The translations under genes were made by a program, and so were the position numbers. DNA of 36,737 bases from Candidatus Gastranaerophilales bacterium (lineage in GTDB: Bacteria; Cyanobacteriota; Vampirovibrionia; Gastranaerophilales; Gastranaerophilaceae): contig CAJOOM010000076.1 in NCBI GenBank assembly GCA_905236775.1, positions 1 through 36,737 on the forward strand, written 5' to 3'. Positions 16,348 to 23,659 of this stretch are shown here, piece by piece; position 1 is the stretch's first letter, and each line of letters starts with the position of its first letter. The notes below the pieces were generated by a model. The model worked only from the letters and a program-made list of their open reading frames with translations, made no database searches and was not told the origin of the DNA.

Positions 16348-17376
16348 ATGAAGTACAAAGATTATTATGAAATTTTAGGTGTTTCACGTGATGCAGATGC
16401 ATCTGCAATAAAATCAGCATACAGGAAACTTGCTAGGAAATATCATCCTGATGTAAATAAAACGAAGGAAGCAGAAGAAAAATTTAAAGATATTAATGAA
16501 GCTTATGAAGTTTTATCTGATAAAAATAAAAGACAAAGATATGATAGCTTAGGCTCAAACTGGCAAGGCGGAGCTGATTGGACGCCACCTCCTGGGTTTG
16601 AAAATTTTAGTTTTAATTTTAATCAAGGCGGCGGACAAAGTTTTGATTTTGGAAACAGTGGTTTCTCCGAATTTTTTAGCTCTATATTTGGCGATATGAT
16701 GAGCGGAATGGGTGGAAATCAAACAAGACAGTCATATACAAATTTTGATTTTGGTAGTGCTCAAAGAAATACAAGTTCAAGACGTAGCGCGCGACAAGAA
16801 AAACAGGAAGATTTAGATATAACAAAGAATCTAAATGTAACTGCACGAGAAATTTTTGACGGAAAACCAATAACTGTTACATTTACTGATATGGAAAGAT
16901 GTCATGAATGTTCAGGAGGCGGCTATTGCTCACATTGCGGAGGTACTGGAATTGTTTCGACTCCTAAAACTGTTAAAGTAAAATTGCCAAAAGGTATTGA
17001 AGAAGGTAAAAAAATACGTTTAAAAGGCGAAGGAAAGTCTGACAGTTTTGGAAGAAAAGGTGATTTATATTTCATTGTGCATTTTAAAGACAGTGAATAT
17101 GAATTTGAGGGTTCTAATATAACAAAAGATGTTGAAATTACACCCCCTGAAGCAGTTTTAGGGTGTTCTAAATGTATTCAAACATTGCATGGAAAAATTA
17201 ATATAAAGATTCCTGCTGGTGTTTCAAGCGGACAGACATTAAGACTTAAACAGCTTGGCATTCCAAGTACAAATGGTTTTGGTGATTTAAATGCAAGAAT
17301 CAAAATAGTAGTTCCGAAAAACCAATCTTCGGAAGTTATTGAATTATATAAAAAGATTTTTAATCTTCAAAAGTAG
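16348..17376 (+). CDS. DnaJ/CbpA-family co-chaperone with reduced zinc region
   Basis: J domain at residues 1-70 with HPD at 33-35, which stimulates DnaK ATPase. A Gly/Phe/Ser-rich linker follows (about 72-150), then the substrate-binding C-terminal domains. Full DnaJ carries four CxxCxGxG motifs, whereas here only two adjacent ones occur (CHECSGGG and CSHCGGTG; Cys 185, 188, 194, 197), enough for one zinc site. An extra CSKC at 273-276 lies in the following domain. Length 342 aa is between CbpA and DnaJ. ATG follows AAAGGAA. It is transcribed alone, divergently from the kinase-like gene. A second, full-length DnaJ may exist elsewhere. Confidence 0.92.
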   Translation: MKYKDYYEILGVSRDADASAIKSAYRKLARKYHPDVNKTKEAEEKFKDINEAYEVLSDKNKRQRYDSLGSNWQGGADWTPPPGFENFSFNFNQGGGQSFDFGNSGFSEFFSSIFGDMMSGMGGNQTRQSYTNFDFGSAQRNTSSRRSARQEKQEDLDITKNLNVTAREIFDGKPITVTFTDMERCHECSGGGYCSHCGGTGIVSTPKTVKVKLPKGIEEGKKIRLKGEGKSDSFGRKGDLYFIVHFKDSEYEFEGSNITKDVEITPPEAVLGCSKCIQTLHGKINIKIPAGVSSGQTLRLKQLGIPSTNGFGDLNARIKIVVPKNQSSEVIELYKKIFNLQK

Positions 17377-17395
17377 AATGCATGTTATAAATACA

Positions 17396-18043
17396 TTATC
17401 TAACTAATATCACATAGCAAGGTTTTTCGCTGGAATAAACTCCATTGGCTGAAAACTCTATCATTCCTGACTTGTCTACATGTAAAAAGCCGGTCAAATT
17501 AAATTTTTGAATTTTAGAATTTCCTGATGCAAATTTATATCCCTCCAGAGACTTACTTGTGTCATTATATATGAATATTTTTAGTTCCCCAAAATGTTTT
17601 TTCAGCTTATATGAATTTGTATTTTTGCTAAAGTCAGAAATTGATATTATCGTATAATTTGGCAAAAGGTTTTGTACTTCTTCCTTCTCAAGTATACGTT
17701 TATATATTTTGCCATTTTCATATTCTATCTCATAGAATCTTAGATCTTTATTTGAATATCCAAATAAATGACCGTTATAGATAAATTCATATTCACAGTC
17801 AGTTGTAAAAGCAAAATTTTTATTTGGATCTAAATAATCAAAAGTACTTCCAAAACCTTTTACTTTTGTAAAGTATAAGCTATTTTTTTTATTAACTGTA
17901 TACGACCATTCATGAGTAGTTTGATTGTATGCTATATTATCCCTTACTTTAATATTTCTATACCTTATATCAGGATAGTTCTGTGCCATGACACATAGGT
18001 TCATAAAAACAAGCATAAAAATACTTAGTACTATCTTTTTCAT
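17396..18043 (-). CDS. Secreted protein of unknown function, 215 aa
   Basis: An N-terminal signal peptide (KKIVLSIFMLVFMNLCVMAQ, cleavage probably after MAQ or near residue 20) is followed by a beta-rich, Tyr/Asn/Lys-rich domain ending in VYSSEKPCYVILVR. I recognise no family. It has a clear GGAGAG site before ATG. It is convergent with the DnaJ-type gene, with only 19 nt between the stops and no obvious hairpin. Periplasmic or surface location is likely. Confidence 0.75.
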   Translation of the reverse strand: MKKIVLSIFMLVFMNLCVMAQNYPDIRYRNIKVRDNIAYNQTTHEWSYTVNKKNSLYFTKVKGFGSTFDYLDPNKNFAFTTDCEYEFIYNGHLFGYSNKDLRFYEIEYENGKIYKRILEKEEVQNLLPNYTIISISDFSKNTNSYKLKKHFGELKIFIYNDTSKSLEGYKFASGNSKIQKFNLTGFLHVDKSGMIEFSANGVYSSEKPCYVILVR

Positions 18044-18140
18044 AAAGCTCTCCTTTTAAAAATTATACAAGATTGCTAAGGGTTTATCAAGTAAATTAGA
18101 TATATTTAGCTTTAAATATTAGTTTATATTTTTTAATATC

Positions 18141-18169
18141 TTGACCGATTAACAAATAGTTAATATTAT
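18141..18169 (+). promoter_or_regulatory. Probable sigma-70-type promoter of glnA, overlapped by an inverted repeat
   Basis: TTGACC (18141-18146), 17 nt, TATTAT (18164-18169), 26 nt before the glnA ATG. The inverted repeat ATTAAC-N5-GTTAAT (18148-18164) fills the spacer and is positioned like a repressor site. No NtcA-type GTA-N8-TAC site is obvious. Confidence 0.5.
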
Positions 18170-18195
18170 ATAATGTATAAGACTGGAGGGAAAGT

Positions 18196-19560
18196 ATGAG
18201 TTTTCAACATCAACCGCTTAGCGGAGTAAAGTATTCAAATGAAGATATAAAAAGAATTATAGATGAGTATGATGTTCAATTTATAAAGCTTCAATTTGTG
18301 GATATAAACGGACAGGTAAAGAATTTAGCCGTTCCGTCAGAGCATATTGACAGAGTATTAAATAATGAGATAATGCTAGACGGTTCATCAATCAAAGGAT
18401 TTAGAAATATTGAAACTTCAGACATGTTTTTTTATCCAGATAAAAATACTTTTCAAATCCTTCCTTGGCAAGAGCAAGACGGAAGAAATTCTGCAAGATT
18501 AATTTGTGATATATATAATGCAGACGGAACTCCTTTTGAAGGATGCCCCAGATGTAATTTAAAACGATTAATGGAAGAAGCTAAAAAACTTGGTTTATCA
18601 ATGAATATAGGACCTGAAGCAGAATTTTTCTTATTTGAAAAAGATGAAGATGGACATATAACAACACGAACTCACGATAGGGCTGGTTATTATGATATGG
18701 GGCCTGATGACTTAGGAGAAGAAGTTAGATCTGATATAGTTAGCACACTTCAAGACATGGGCTTTGATATCGAAGCTTCTCACCATGAAGTAGCAGACGG
18801 TCAGCACGAAATCGATTTTAAATACTCGGATGTTCTTACAACAGCAGATAATGTTGTAACCTTTAGAATAGCAGTAAAAGCTATTGCAGCTCAATACGGA
18901 TTACATGCAACATTTATGCCTAAACCTGTATATGGAATTAACGGTTCCGGCATGCATTGCAATATCTCACTTTCAGATATGAAGGGAAAAAATGCTTTCT
19001 ATGATGCTAAAGCTGAGTATCAACTTTCGGATACTGCAAGATATGCAATAGGCGGTATGCTCAAGCACATAAAGAGTATTACTGCTATTCTTAACCCGAC
19101 TGTTAATAGTTATAAACGACTTGTTCCCGGATATGAAGCACCTGTTTATATGGCTTGGTCACTGGCAAACAGAAGTGCGCTATTAAGAGTTCCTGCTAAA
19201 CGTGGTGTTTCAACGAGAGTTGAATTACGTTCTCCGGATCCAAGTTGTAATCCGTACTTGGCATTTGCAACAATTCTTGCTGCTTGTCTGGATGGTGTAA
19301 GAAATAAGATTGAACCGCCAAAACCTGTTGAATCTAATATTTATAAATTATCAGAAAGAGAAAGAAAACGTTTAAGAATAGAGTCACTTCCCGGAAGTTT
19401 AAAAGATGCACTTGACTATATGCAAAAATCACTTATTGCAAAGACTGCATTAGGCTCACATATAGTTGATGAATTTGTAACTGCTAAAGAAATTGAATGG
19501 GATGCTTTTAGAACGTATGTTTCTCAATGGGAAATTGACAGATATTTAGCAAGATACTAA
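18196..19560 (+). CDS. glnA: Glutamine synthetase, type I (GSI-alpha-like)
   Basis: Makes glutamine from glutamate, ammonia and ATP; the cytoplasmic dodecameric enzyme at the entry of nitrogen assimilation. It shows DGSSIKGFRNIETSDM, the catalytic GPEAEFFLF, NGSGMHCNISLS and NRSALLRVPAKRG, then RVELRSPDPSCNPYLAFA. At 454 aa it lacks the insertion of the adenylylated GSI-beta form. The equivalent of the adenylylation loop reads ESNIYKLSERERKR instead of NLYDLPPEE, so control by adenylylation is unlikely. ATG at 18196 follows GGAGGG. It is transcribed alone. A probable minus-strand small RNA ends against its 3' end. Confidence 0.96.
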   Translation: MSFQHQPLSGVKYSNEDIKRIIDEYDVQFIKLQFVDINGQVKNLAVPSEHIDRVLNNEIMLDGSSIKGFRNIETSDMFFYPDKNTFQILPWQEQDGRNSARLICDIYNADGTPFEGCPRCNLKRLMEEAKKLGLSMNIGPEAEFFLFEKDEDGHITTRTHDRAGYYDMGPDDLGEEVRSDIVSTLQDMGFDIEASHHEVADGQHEIDFKYSDVLTTADNVVTFRIAVKAIAAQYGLHATFMPKPVYGINGSGMHCNISLSDMKGKNAFYDAKAEYQLSDTARYAIGGMLKHIKSITAILNPTVNSYKRLVPGYEAPVYMAWSLANRSALLRVPAKRGVSTRVELRSPDPSCNPYLAFATILAACLDGVRNKIEPPKPVESNIYKLSERERKRLRIESLPGSLKDALDYMQKSLIAKTALGSHIVDEFVTAKEIEWDAFRTYVSQWEIDRYLARY

Positions 19561-19566
19561 ATTAAT

Positions 19567-19598
19567 AAAAGAAAAGTTGCTAACTTTTGATTAGCAAC
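19567..19598 (-). terminator. Terminator of the minus-strand small RNA (possibly also glnA)
   Basis: The stem GTTGCTAA/TTAGCAAC (8 bp) with a 7-nt loop lies at 19576-19598. On the minus strand it is followed by TTTTCTTTT, a proper Rho-independent tail. On the plus strand the tail is not T-rich, so termination of glnA here would be weaker. Confidence 0.75.
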
Positions 19599-19747
19599 AT
19601 TAAATAAACACGAGGATATTAAGAGAGAGTATAAAAAGAGAATATTATTAAGATTAATCGTTTCAATTTTAATTAACTTATCAAGTGCAATTTACTTTTT
19701 AAGTTCTTTTGAATCTCTTTCCGGCTAATGTTTGTATCTTACATTGT
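19567..19747 (-). ncRNA. Candidate small RNA, about 180 nt, between glnA and the AAA+ gene
   Basis: This 300-bp gap has no protein gene. On the minus strand it holds a complete transcription unit: the shared promoter at 19754-19763 and 19780-19787, an estimated start near 19747, and a Rho-independent terminator at 19567-19598. Between them I find no ORF: the only early ATG is followed at once by TAA, and the late ATG runs into the terminator. The body includes CATTAGCCGGAAAGAGATTC. No known RNA family is recognised. Lying antisense and tail-to-tail to glnA, it could influence nitrogen metabolism, but that is speculation. Confidence 0.55.
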
Positions 19748-19753
19748 CTTACA

Positions 19754-19819
19754 TATATATAAAGTAATTTTTTTCAAAAAAATTGCCTTTTTTATGTTAT
19801 TTTTAGTAAAATTTTTACA
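19754..19819 (-). promoter_or_regulatory. Shared three-box promoter, copy A (drives the small RNA)
   Basis: Read on the minus strand: TGTAAAAA (19819-19812), 24 nt, GGCAATTT (19787-19780), 16 nt, TTTATATATA (19763-19754). Spacings are identical to copies B, C and D at 22397, 26621 and 35023. Confidence 0.65.
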
Positions 19820-19857
19820 ATGCTTAATACTGTAAATAATACATATATATTATATAT

Positions 19858-21150
19858 TTAATTAAGATTTAACAATGTCAAGATTAATCTTTTAAACTTA
19901 CTTAATCTTATCGGCTGTTGTGATGATTCATTAGTATTAACATCCATTAGTCGGTTTGTTTTACTTGCAGCTTGACCTTTTATTTTCAAAGCTTTTTCTA
20001 AGAATTCTACAGTAAATGGATGTTTTGTTTTTAATTCAGAATCTGGAACATCTTTAAGTGATGCTTTAAACATATTTGCAGCCTCTTGAACAATTAAAGC
20101 AATTTCACCGTTTGAATATCCTTCTTTTTGAAGTTTATCCGCAAATTTATCTGCTGCTTTAGATTTTAAGAAATCAGTTTCTATAACTGCGCCTACTTCT
20201 TCTACATTTTTTAAGTACATTTCAAGTAAACCAGTAATTTGTTCTTTATCAGGAAGAGGAACTTCGATTTGTTTATTAAATCTTCTAAGAGCAATCTCAT
20301 CTACTTGTCCGTTTTTAGGGTGGTAATTAGAAGTAGCTACAAATGTAATATTTTTACATCTTCTTCTTAACGCATCAATACCTGTAAGAACCGCTGCTCT
20401 TGATTTATTAGCTTCCTCTGATGAATGTGCCTCATTTACCTTTTTGATTACCGCATCAAATTCATCAATACAAACTACTATCGGTCTATCCGGATTTTTG
20501 TTTGCCACCTCTTCAATGTTTTTAAATGTATTACTAATTCTCATACTTGCAGCATCCTTGAATGGCGAACCCATGTCAGGATATTTAATGCTGGTAAATA
20601 TAGCACCGATTTCTTGAGCAAATTGTTCTGCTACGTACGTTTTACCGGTACCTCCGTGTCCGTACAAGTATATAATATCTGTTCCGCTATCTTTCATTCC
20701 GCCCCATTTTTTTGCAGCGGCTGAAAGTTTTGTGCTATCTATTATGCTATTAAATGCTTCCTTTAATGCTTTTGAGGTTGTTGACGAATTAAGACGTGCA
20801 ACAGTACCCTTTTTGTCTTTAAAATCTAACCAATCAAGAGTTACTTCGGTAAGTTTTTTCATCTCTTCTTCTGCTTGGGATTTACCTTTATTTTTAATCA
20901 TGGAAAATATACTAAGTAATAATGAACCTACTAATCCTGCTCCAATTGCAACGGTTCCATAAGCACTAATCTTTTGTAGACGTTCTTGCTGCTTTTGTTT
21001 CTTTTGCATTTGATTTTGAACTGACATTAAATCTAATTCATCATCTTCATAAGGAATTATAGCCGGTTGAGGCTGACGAGTTGATGTATTAAAAGTTGAT
21101 TGAGTGGGCTTAGTATCAGCCTTAAAGTTAGTAGAGTTTATTGTTAACAT
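19858..21150 (-). CDS. Membrane-anchored AAA+ ATPase (intact catalytic motifs)
   Basis: A single membrane segment lies at residues about 61-85 (AYGTVAIGAGLVGSLLLSIF), preceded by a Gln/Lys-rich stretch. The AAA+ module follows: Walker A GHGGTGKT (164-171), Walker B IVVCIDEFDAV, sensor-1 FVATSNYHP and arginine-finger region ALRRFNKQIEVPLPDKEQ. This resembles FtsH/Bcs1/spastin-type AAA cores, but no protease domain follows. The ORF track begins at a GTG at 21180; ATG at 21150 is preferred because AAGGA lies just upstream and it avoids an 11-nt overlap with the preceding gene. The N-terminus (MLTINSTNFKAD) shares an NFK(A/S) motif with its neighbour. The two ATPases are probably co-transcribed from the copy-B promoter. 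Substrate unknown. Confidence 0.85.
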   Translation of the reverse strand: MLTINSTNFKADTKPTQSTFNTSTRQPQPAIIPYEDDELDLMSVQNQMQKKQKQQERLQKISAYGTVAIGAGLVGSLLLSIFSMIKNKGKSQAEEEMKKLTEVTLDWLDFKDKKGTVARLNSSTTSKALKEAFNSIIDSTKLSAAAKKWGGMKDSGTDIIYLYGHGGTGKTYVAEQFAQEIGAIFTSIKYPDMGSPFKDAASMRISNTFKNIEEVANKNPDRPIVVCIDEFDAVIKKVNEAHSSEEANKSRAAVLTGIDALRRRCKNITFVATSNYHPKNGQVDEIALRRFNKQIEVPLPDKEQITGLLEMYLKNVEEVGAVIETDFLKSKAADKFADKLQKEGYSNGEIALIVQEAANMFKASLKDVPDSELKTKHPFTVEFLEKALKIKGQAASKTNRLMDVNTNESSQQPIRLSKFKRLILTLLNLN

Positions 21151-21169
21151 TTGATTTTCCTTTTTGTTT

Positions 21170-22363
21170 TTAGATTGCACCTTGTTGTTTTGCTATAAAT
21201 TCCCAGAATTTTGCAATTAATGAATCATTTATTTGCGGAATAATATTCCCTCCTTTTGCACTGTCATCAATTCCTGATGCCCAGACTTCTTTTTTGTCGA
21301 TAGCTTTTTGAATATAATCTGCTGTCATTTGTTGAGACGTTGCATTTGCTTTATTACCTATATCTATCGTAAAATCAGAAGTTGCTGTTTCAACAATTTT
21401 TTCAATATCTCTATTTGAGCCTTTTTTATCAACAATTTGTTGAGCGAATTTTTCAAGAGCTTTTTTATCTTTTATTAAGTTGTCAGTTCCACCAAATCTA
21501 CTAAGCTGGAATGCAAAAGCACTTGCAGCTTCATTTTTAACCGGAAGTCCAAGTTCCATAATTACTGCTCTTCCAATCGATGCACTATCCATATTACCTG
21601 ATTCCGGTTTAACATTCGTAGTACCAATAATTGTAAGGTTTTTGCAATCTTTTACACTATCTAAACCATTTAAGAAAGCAGTTCTATTTTGCCCTAAATG
21701 TTGATTATTAGAGCCTAATTTATTTACATTATTTAATAATGAGTCCATTTCATTGAACACCAGAACATGTTGCTCATTTGGATTTTTATTAACCATTTTT
21801 TTAATTTCTTTAAACTTTTTGCTGATATTTACTGCTGTTTTACCTACATATTCAGAAGACAAATCAGAAAATTGAACTTCTCCGTATTTTGCATTAAGTT
21901 CTTTTGCCACTAATTGTGCGCTAAATGTTTTACCAGTACCGGTCGGACCATGAATTATCATAAATCGCGGAGGTGCTGCTTTTGTATATTCTGCAACTTC
22001 TTTTGGTACTTTAAGTATATTTACAAATCTTTCAATTGTTTCTTTAATTTTTGGATTTACACAATCATCCGTAAGAGCTGGCATTTTATCGCTTATCTTA
22101 TTAAAAACAGTTTTTGGTGCTCCTTTTCCTAAAAACATATATGCAGTTAAGCCAACACTTGTTAAAAGAGTACCCAAAACTCCAATTTGAACAGCTTGAT
22201 TTAATTTTCTATCTTTTTCAGCTTTTTTCTTTTGTTTTTCATATTCAGAAACAAAACTGTCTTTTTCATTGTTAGCATTTGGTTTTGTAACTGTAGATTT
22301 AAAGTTAACTAAACTATTATAATTAGTCGTTGGATAAGTATTTATTCCTTGTACTTTGTTCAT
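21170..22363 (-). CDS. Membrane-anchored AAA+ ATPase with altered Walker B
   Basis: Same plan as the neighbouring ATPase: polar N-terminus with VNFKSTVTK, Lys-rich stretch, one membrane segment (about 58-79, GVLGTLLTSVGLTAYMFLG) and an AAA+ module. Walker A is GPTGTGKT (139-146) and sensor-1 is TIIGTTNVKP. Walker B reads VLVFNEMDSLL, with Asn-204 in place of the usual magnesium-coordinating Asp, while the catalytic Glu remains. The arginine-finger region (SIGRAVIMELGLP) is less canonical. Nucleotide binding is likely, but hydrolysis may be weakened, suggesting a regulatory partner in a mixed ring; that is inference. ATG follows AAAGGA. The copy-B promoter lies just upstream. The downstream ATPase gene begins 20 nt after the stop. 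Confidence 0.85.
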   Translation of the reverse strand: MNKVQGINTYPTTNYNSLVNFKSTVTKPNANNEKDSFVSEYEKQKKKAEKDRKLNQAVQIGVLGTLLTSVGLTAYMFLGKGAPKTVFNKISDKMPALTDDCVNPKIKETIERFVNILKVPKEVAEYTKAAPPRFMIIHGPTGTGKTFSAQLVAKELNAKYGEVQFSDLSSEYVGKTAVNISKKFKEIKKMVNKNPNEQHVLVFNEMDSLLNNVNKLGSNNQHLGQNRTAFLNGLDSVKDCKNLTIIGTTNVKPESGNMDSASIGRAVIMELGLPVKNEAASAFAFQLSRFGGTDNLIKDKKALEKFAQQIVDKKGSNRDIEKIVETATSDFTIDIGNKANATSQQMTADYIQKAIDKKEVWASGIDDSAKGGNIIPQINDSLIAKFWEFIAKQQGAI

Positions 22364-22396
22364 ACACTATTCCTTTACACACATTTAGTCTTCTAT

Positions 22397-22461
22397 AAAT
22401 ATAAAAACAAATTCTTATGAAAAATTGCCTTTTTTAACGACCTTTGTAAAGAATTGTAACA
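22397..22461 (-). promoter_or_regulatory. Shared three-box promoter, copy B (drives the AAA+ pair)
   Basis: Minus strand: TGTTACAA (22461-22454), 24 nt, GGCAATTT (22429-22422), 16 nt, TTTATATTT (22405-22397). The predicted start lies about 25-30 nt before the ATG at 22363. It shares the 215-bp intergenic region with the divergent sigma-28-type promoter at 22488. Confidence 0.65.
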
Positions 22462-22487
22462 ATTTTATGTAAAAAGTGAAAAATAGC

Positions 22488-22514
22488 TAAAGTTTTCAAA
22501 AAAAATGCCGATAT
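22488..22514 (+). promoter_or_regulatory. Sigma-28 (FliA/SigD)-type promoter
   Basis: TAAAGTTT (22488-22495), 11 nt, GCCGATAT (22507-22514): 15 of 16 positions of the classical consensus with exact spacing, identical in both boxes to the promoter at 3514. The gene start lies 64 nt downstream with AAAGGAAAG before ATG. Confidence 0.85.
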
Positions 22515-22578
22515 ATATATTAGAAAAGTAAAATATTAATCTTGAACAACATAAAAGGGACAGATAAAGGAAAGCAAA

Positions 22579-23574
22579 ATGAGTTTAGGAGTCAATAACG
22601 TAACATTATTAACTTTAACTTCGCGAAAAGCTGATGTTGAATTAGGCATTTCGCTCGATGCGGCTGAAAAAATGGCTCTTACAAGACAACAAACTGAACT
22701 TACCAAGGAATATTATGCTCGTTTACAAGGAAAAAATATTACGTATTATGCTAATGGTCAATATAATGCAATGGACTATAATTACTTAATGGGAAATACA
22801 ACACTTGCTGCAACAGATATTATATCCGGTAATACTGCTAACATGAAAAAGGATTCTTCAATGGTATTAACCGATTCAAGCGGACTTGTTGTAATGAATG
22901 ATAGTTATGCAAGTATTTTAAAAACAGTTTTAGGTTCTTCTTGTTTAGATGCAAACGGTAGAGGAGGTACTTTTTCTCAAGATAAAATTCCTGCTCTCAT
23001 TGCTCAAGTTGCAGGAGCATATGCAACAGAAGAAGAAATTAAAAAAGTTATTGATGGTGGGAAACTTGAATCAAATTACAACGTTTCTGTTTTAAAAACA
23101 AAATCACAAGATGTTGTGGCTAATGGAGTTAGCCATGATAATACAGATGCTGTAACATCAAAAATAGAAGCTATTGTAAATTATTTTTATCCAATATTTA
23201 AAGCTGCTGCTGCAAATGGATGGACAACAGAATACAATAAAGAAATGGGAAATAATAAAAATTACATAAGTGATGCTTTAGTATCAGGAATCTTTAATCT
23301 AGAACAAATTGATATAGCAGGTCAATATTTGCCGGATGCATCATTATCATACTTTACAACCGCTGGATTAGTTACTGAAAGAACAGATTCAAGTGTGAGA
23401 GAGGCAATCACTGCTTGGTATAACTCCGAAAAAGATGCCATAAACGAAAAAGAAAGCTGGATTGATTTAGACATACAAGACTTATCTACCGAGCTTGAAG
23501 CTATAAATACAGAGATTCAATCAATAGAATCAATGAAAGAAGATGACTTAAAAGCTTTTGAATTTGCTTCTTAA
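22579..23574 (+). CDS. Unknown protein, 331 aa, expressed from a sigma-28-type promoter
   Basis: No signal peptide and no membrane segment. The N-terminus (MSLGVNNVTLLTLTSRKADV) leads into a helical, Tyr/Asn-rich part (KNITYYANGQYNAMDYNYLM). A Ser/Asp/Gly-rich middle follows. The C-terminus (from about residue 295) is an amphipathic heptad-like helix (DIQDLSTELEAINTEIQSIE) ending near FEFAS. Such paired terminal helices with a variable centre recall flagellin- or hook-associated-type exported proteins, but I see no diagnostic flagellin motif. With the sigma-28-type promoter, export through a flagellar or type-III-like route is a reasonable hypothesis. The gene is monocistronic and ends in a hairpin shared with aspS. 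Confidence 0.8.
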   Translation: MSLGVNNVTLLTLTSRKADVELGISLDAAEKMALTRQQTELTKEYYARLQGKNITYYANGQYNAMDYNYLMGNTTLAATDIISGNTANMKKDSSMVLTDSSGLVVMNDSYASILKTVLGSSCLDANGRGGTFSQDKIPALIAQVAGAYATEEEIKKVIDGGKLESNYNVSVLKTKSQDVVANGVSHDNTDAVTSKIEAIVNYFYPIFKAAAANGWTTEYNKEMGNNKNYISDALVSGIFNLEQIDIAGQYLPDASLSYFTTAGLVTERTDSSVREAITAWYNSEKDAINEKESWIDLDIQDLSTELEAINTEIQSIESMKEDDLKAFEFAS

Positions 23575-23606
23575 TAAATTAATATTATAGTTTATACTTT
23601 TATTAT

Positions 23607-23643
23607 AAAAATGGATTCAACATTCGATGTTGAATCCATTTTT
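23607..23643. terminator. Bidirectional terminator between the 331-aa gene and aspS
   Basis: A 17-bp perfect stem, AAAAATGGATTCAACAT and ATGTTGAATCCATTTTT, with a 3-nt loop TCG. Both strands end in a T run, so it serves the two convergent genes. Confidence 0.9.
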
Positions 23644-23659
23644 TATTGCTTTTACATTG

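Noticed and set aside
21170-21180. Overlapping GTG start for the second AAA+ gene
   Set aside because: The ATG at 21150 has a proper AAGGA site and begins the conserved-looking N-terminus; the GTG has none.
22579-23574. Flagellin or hook-associated protein
   Set aside because: The terminal helices and the promoter are suggestive, but no recognisable flagellin or FlgL/FlgK motif is present.
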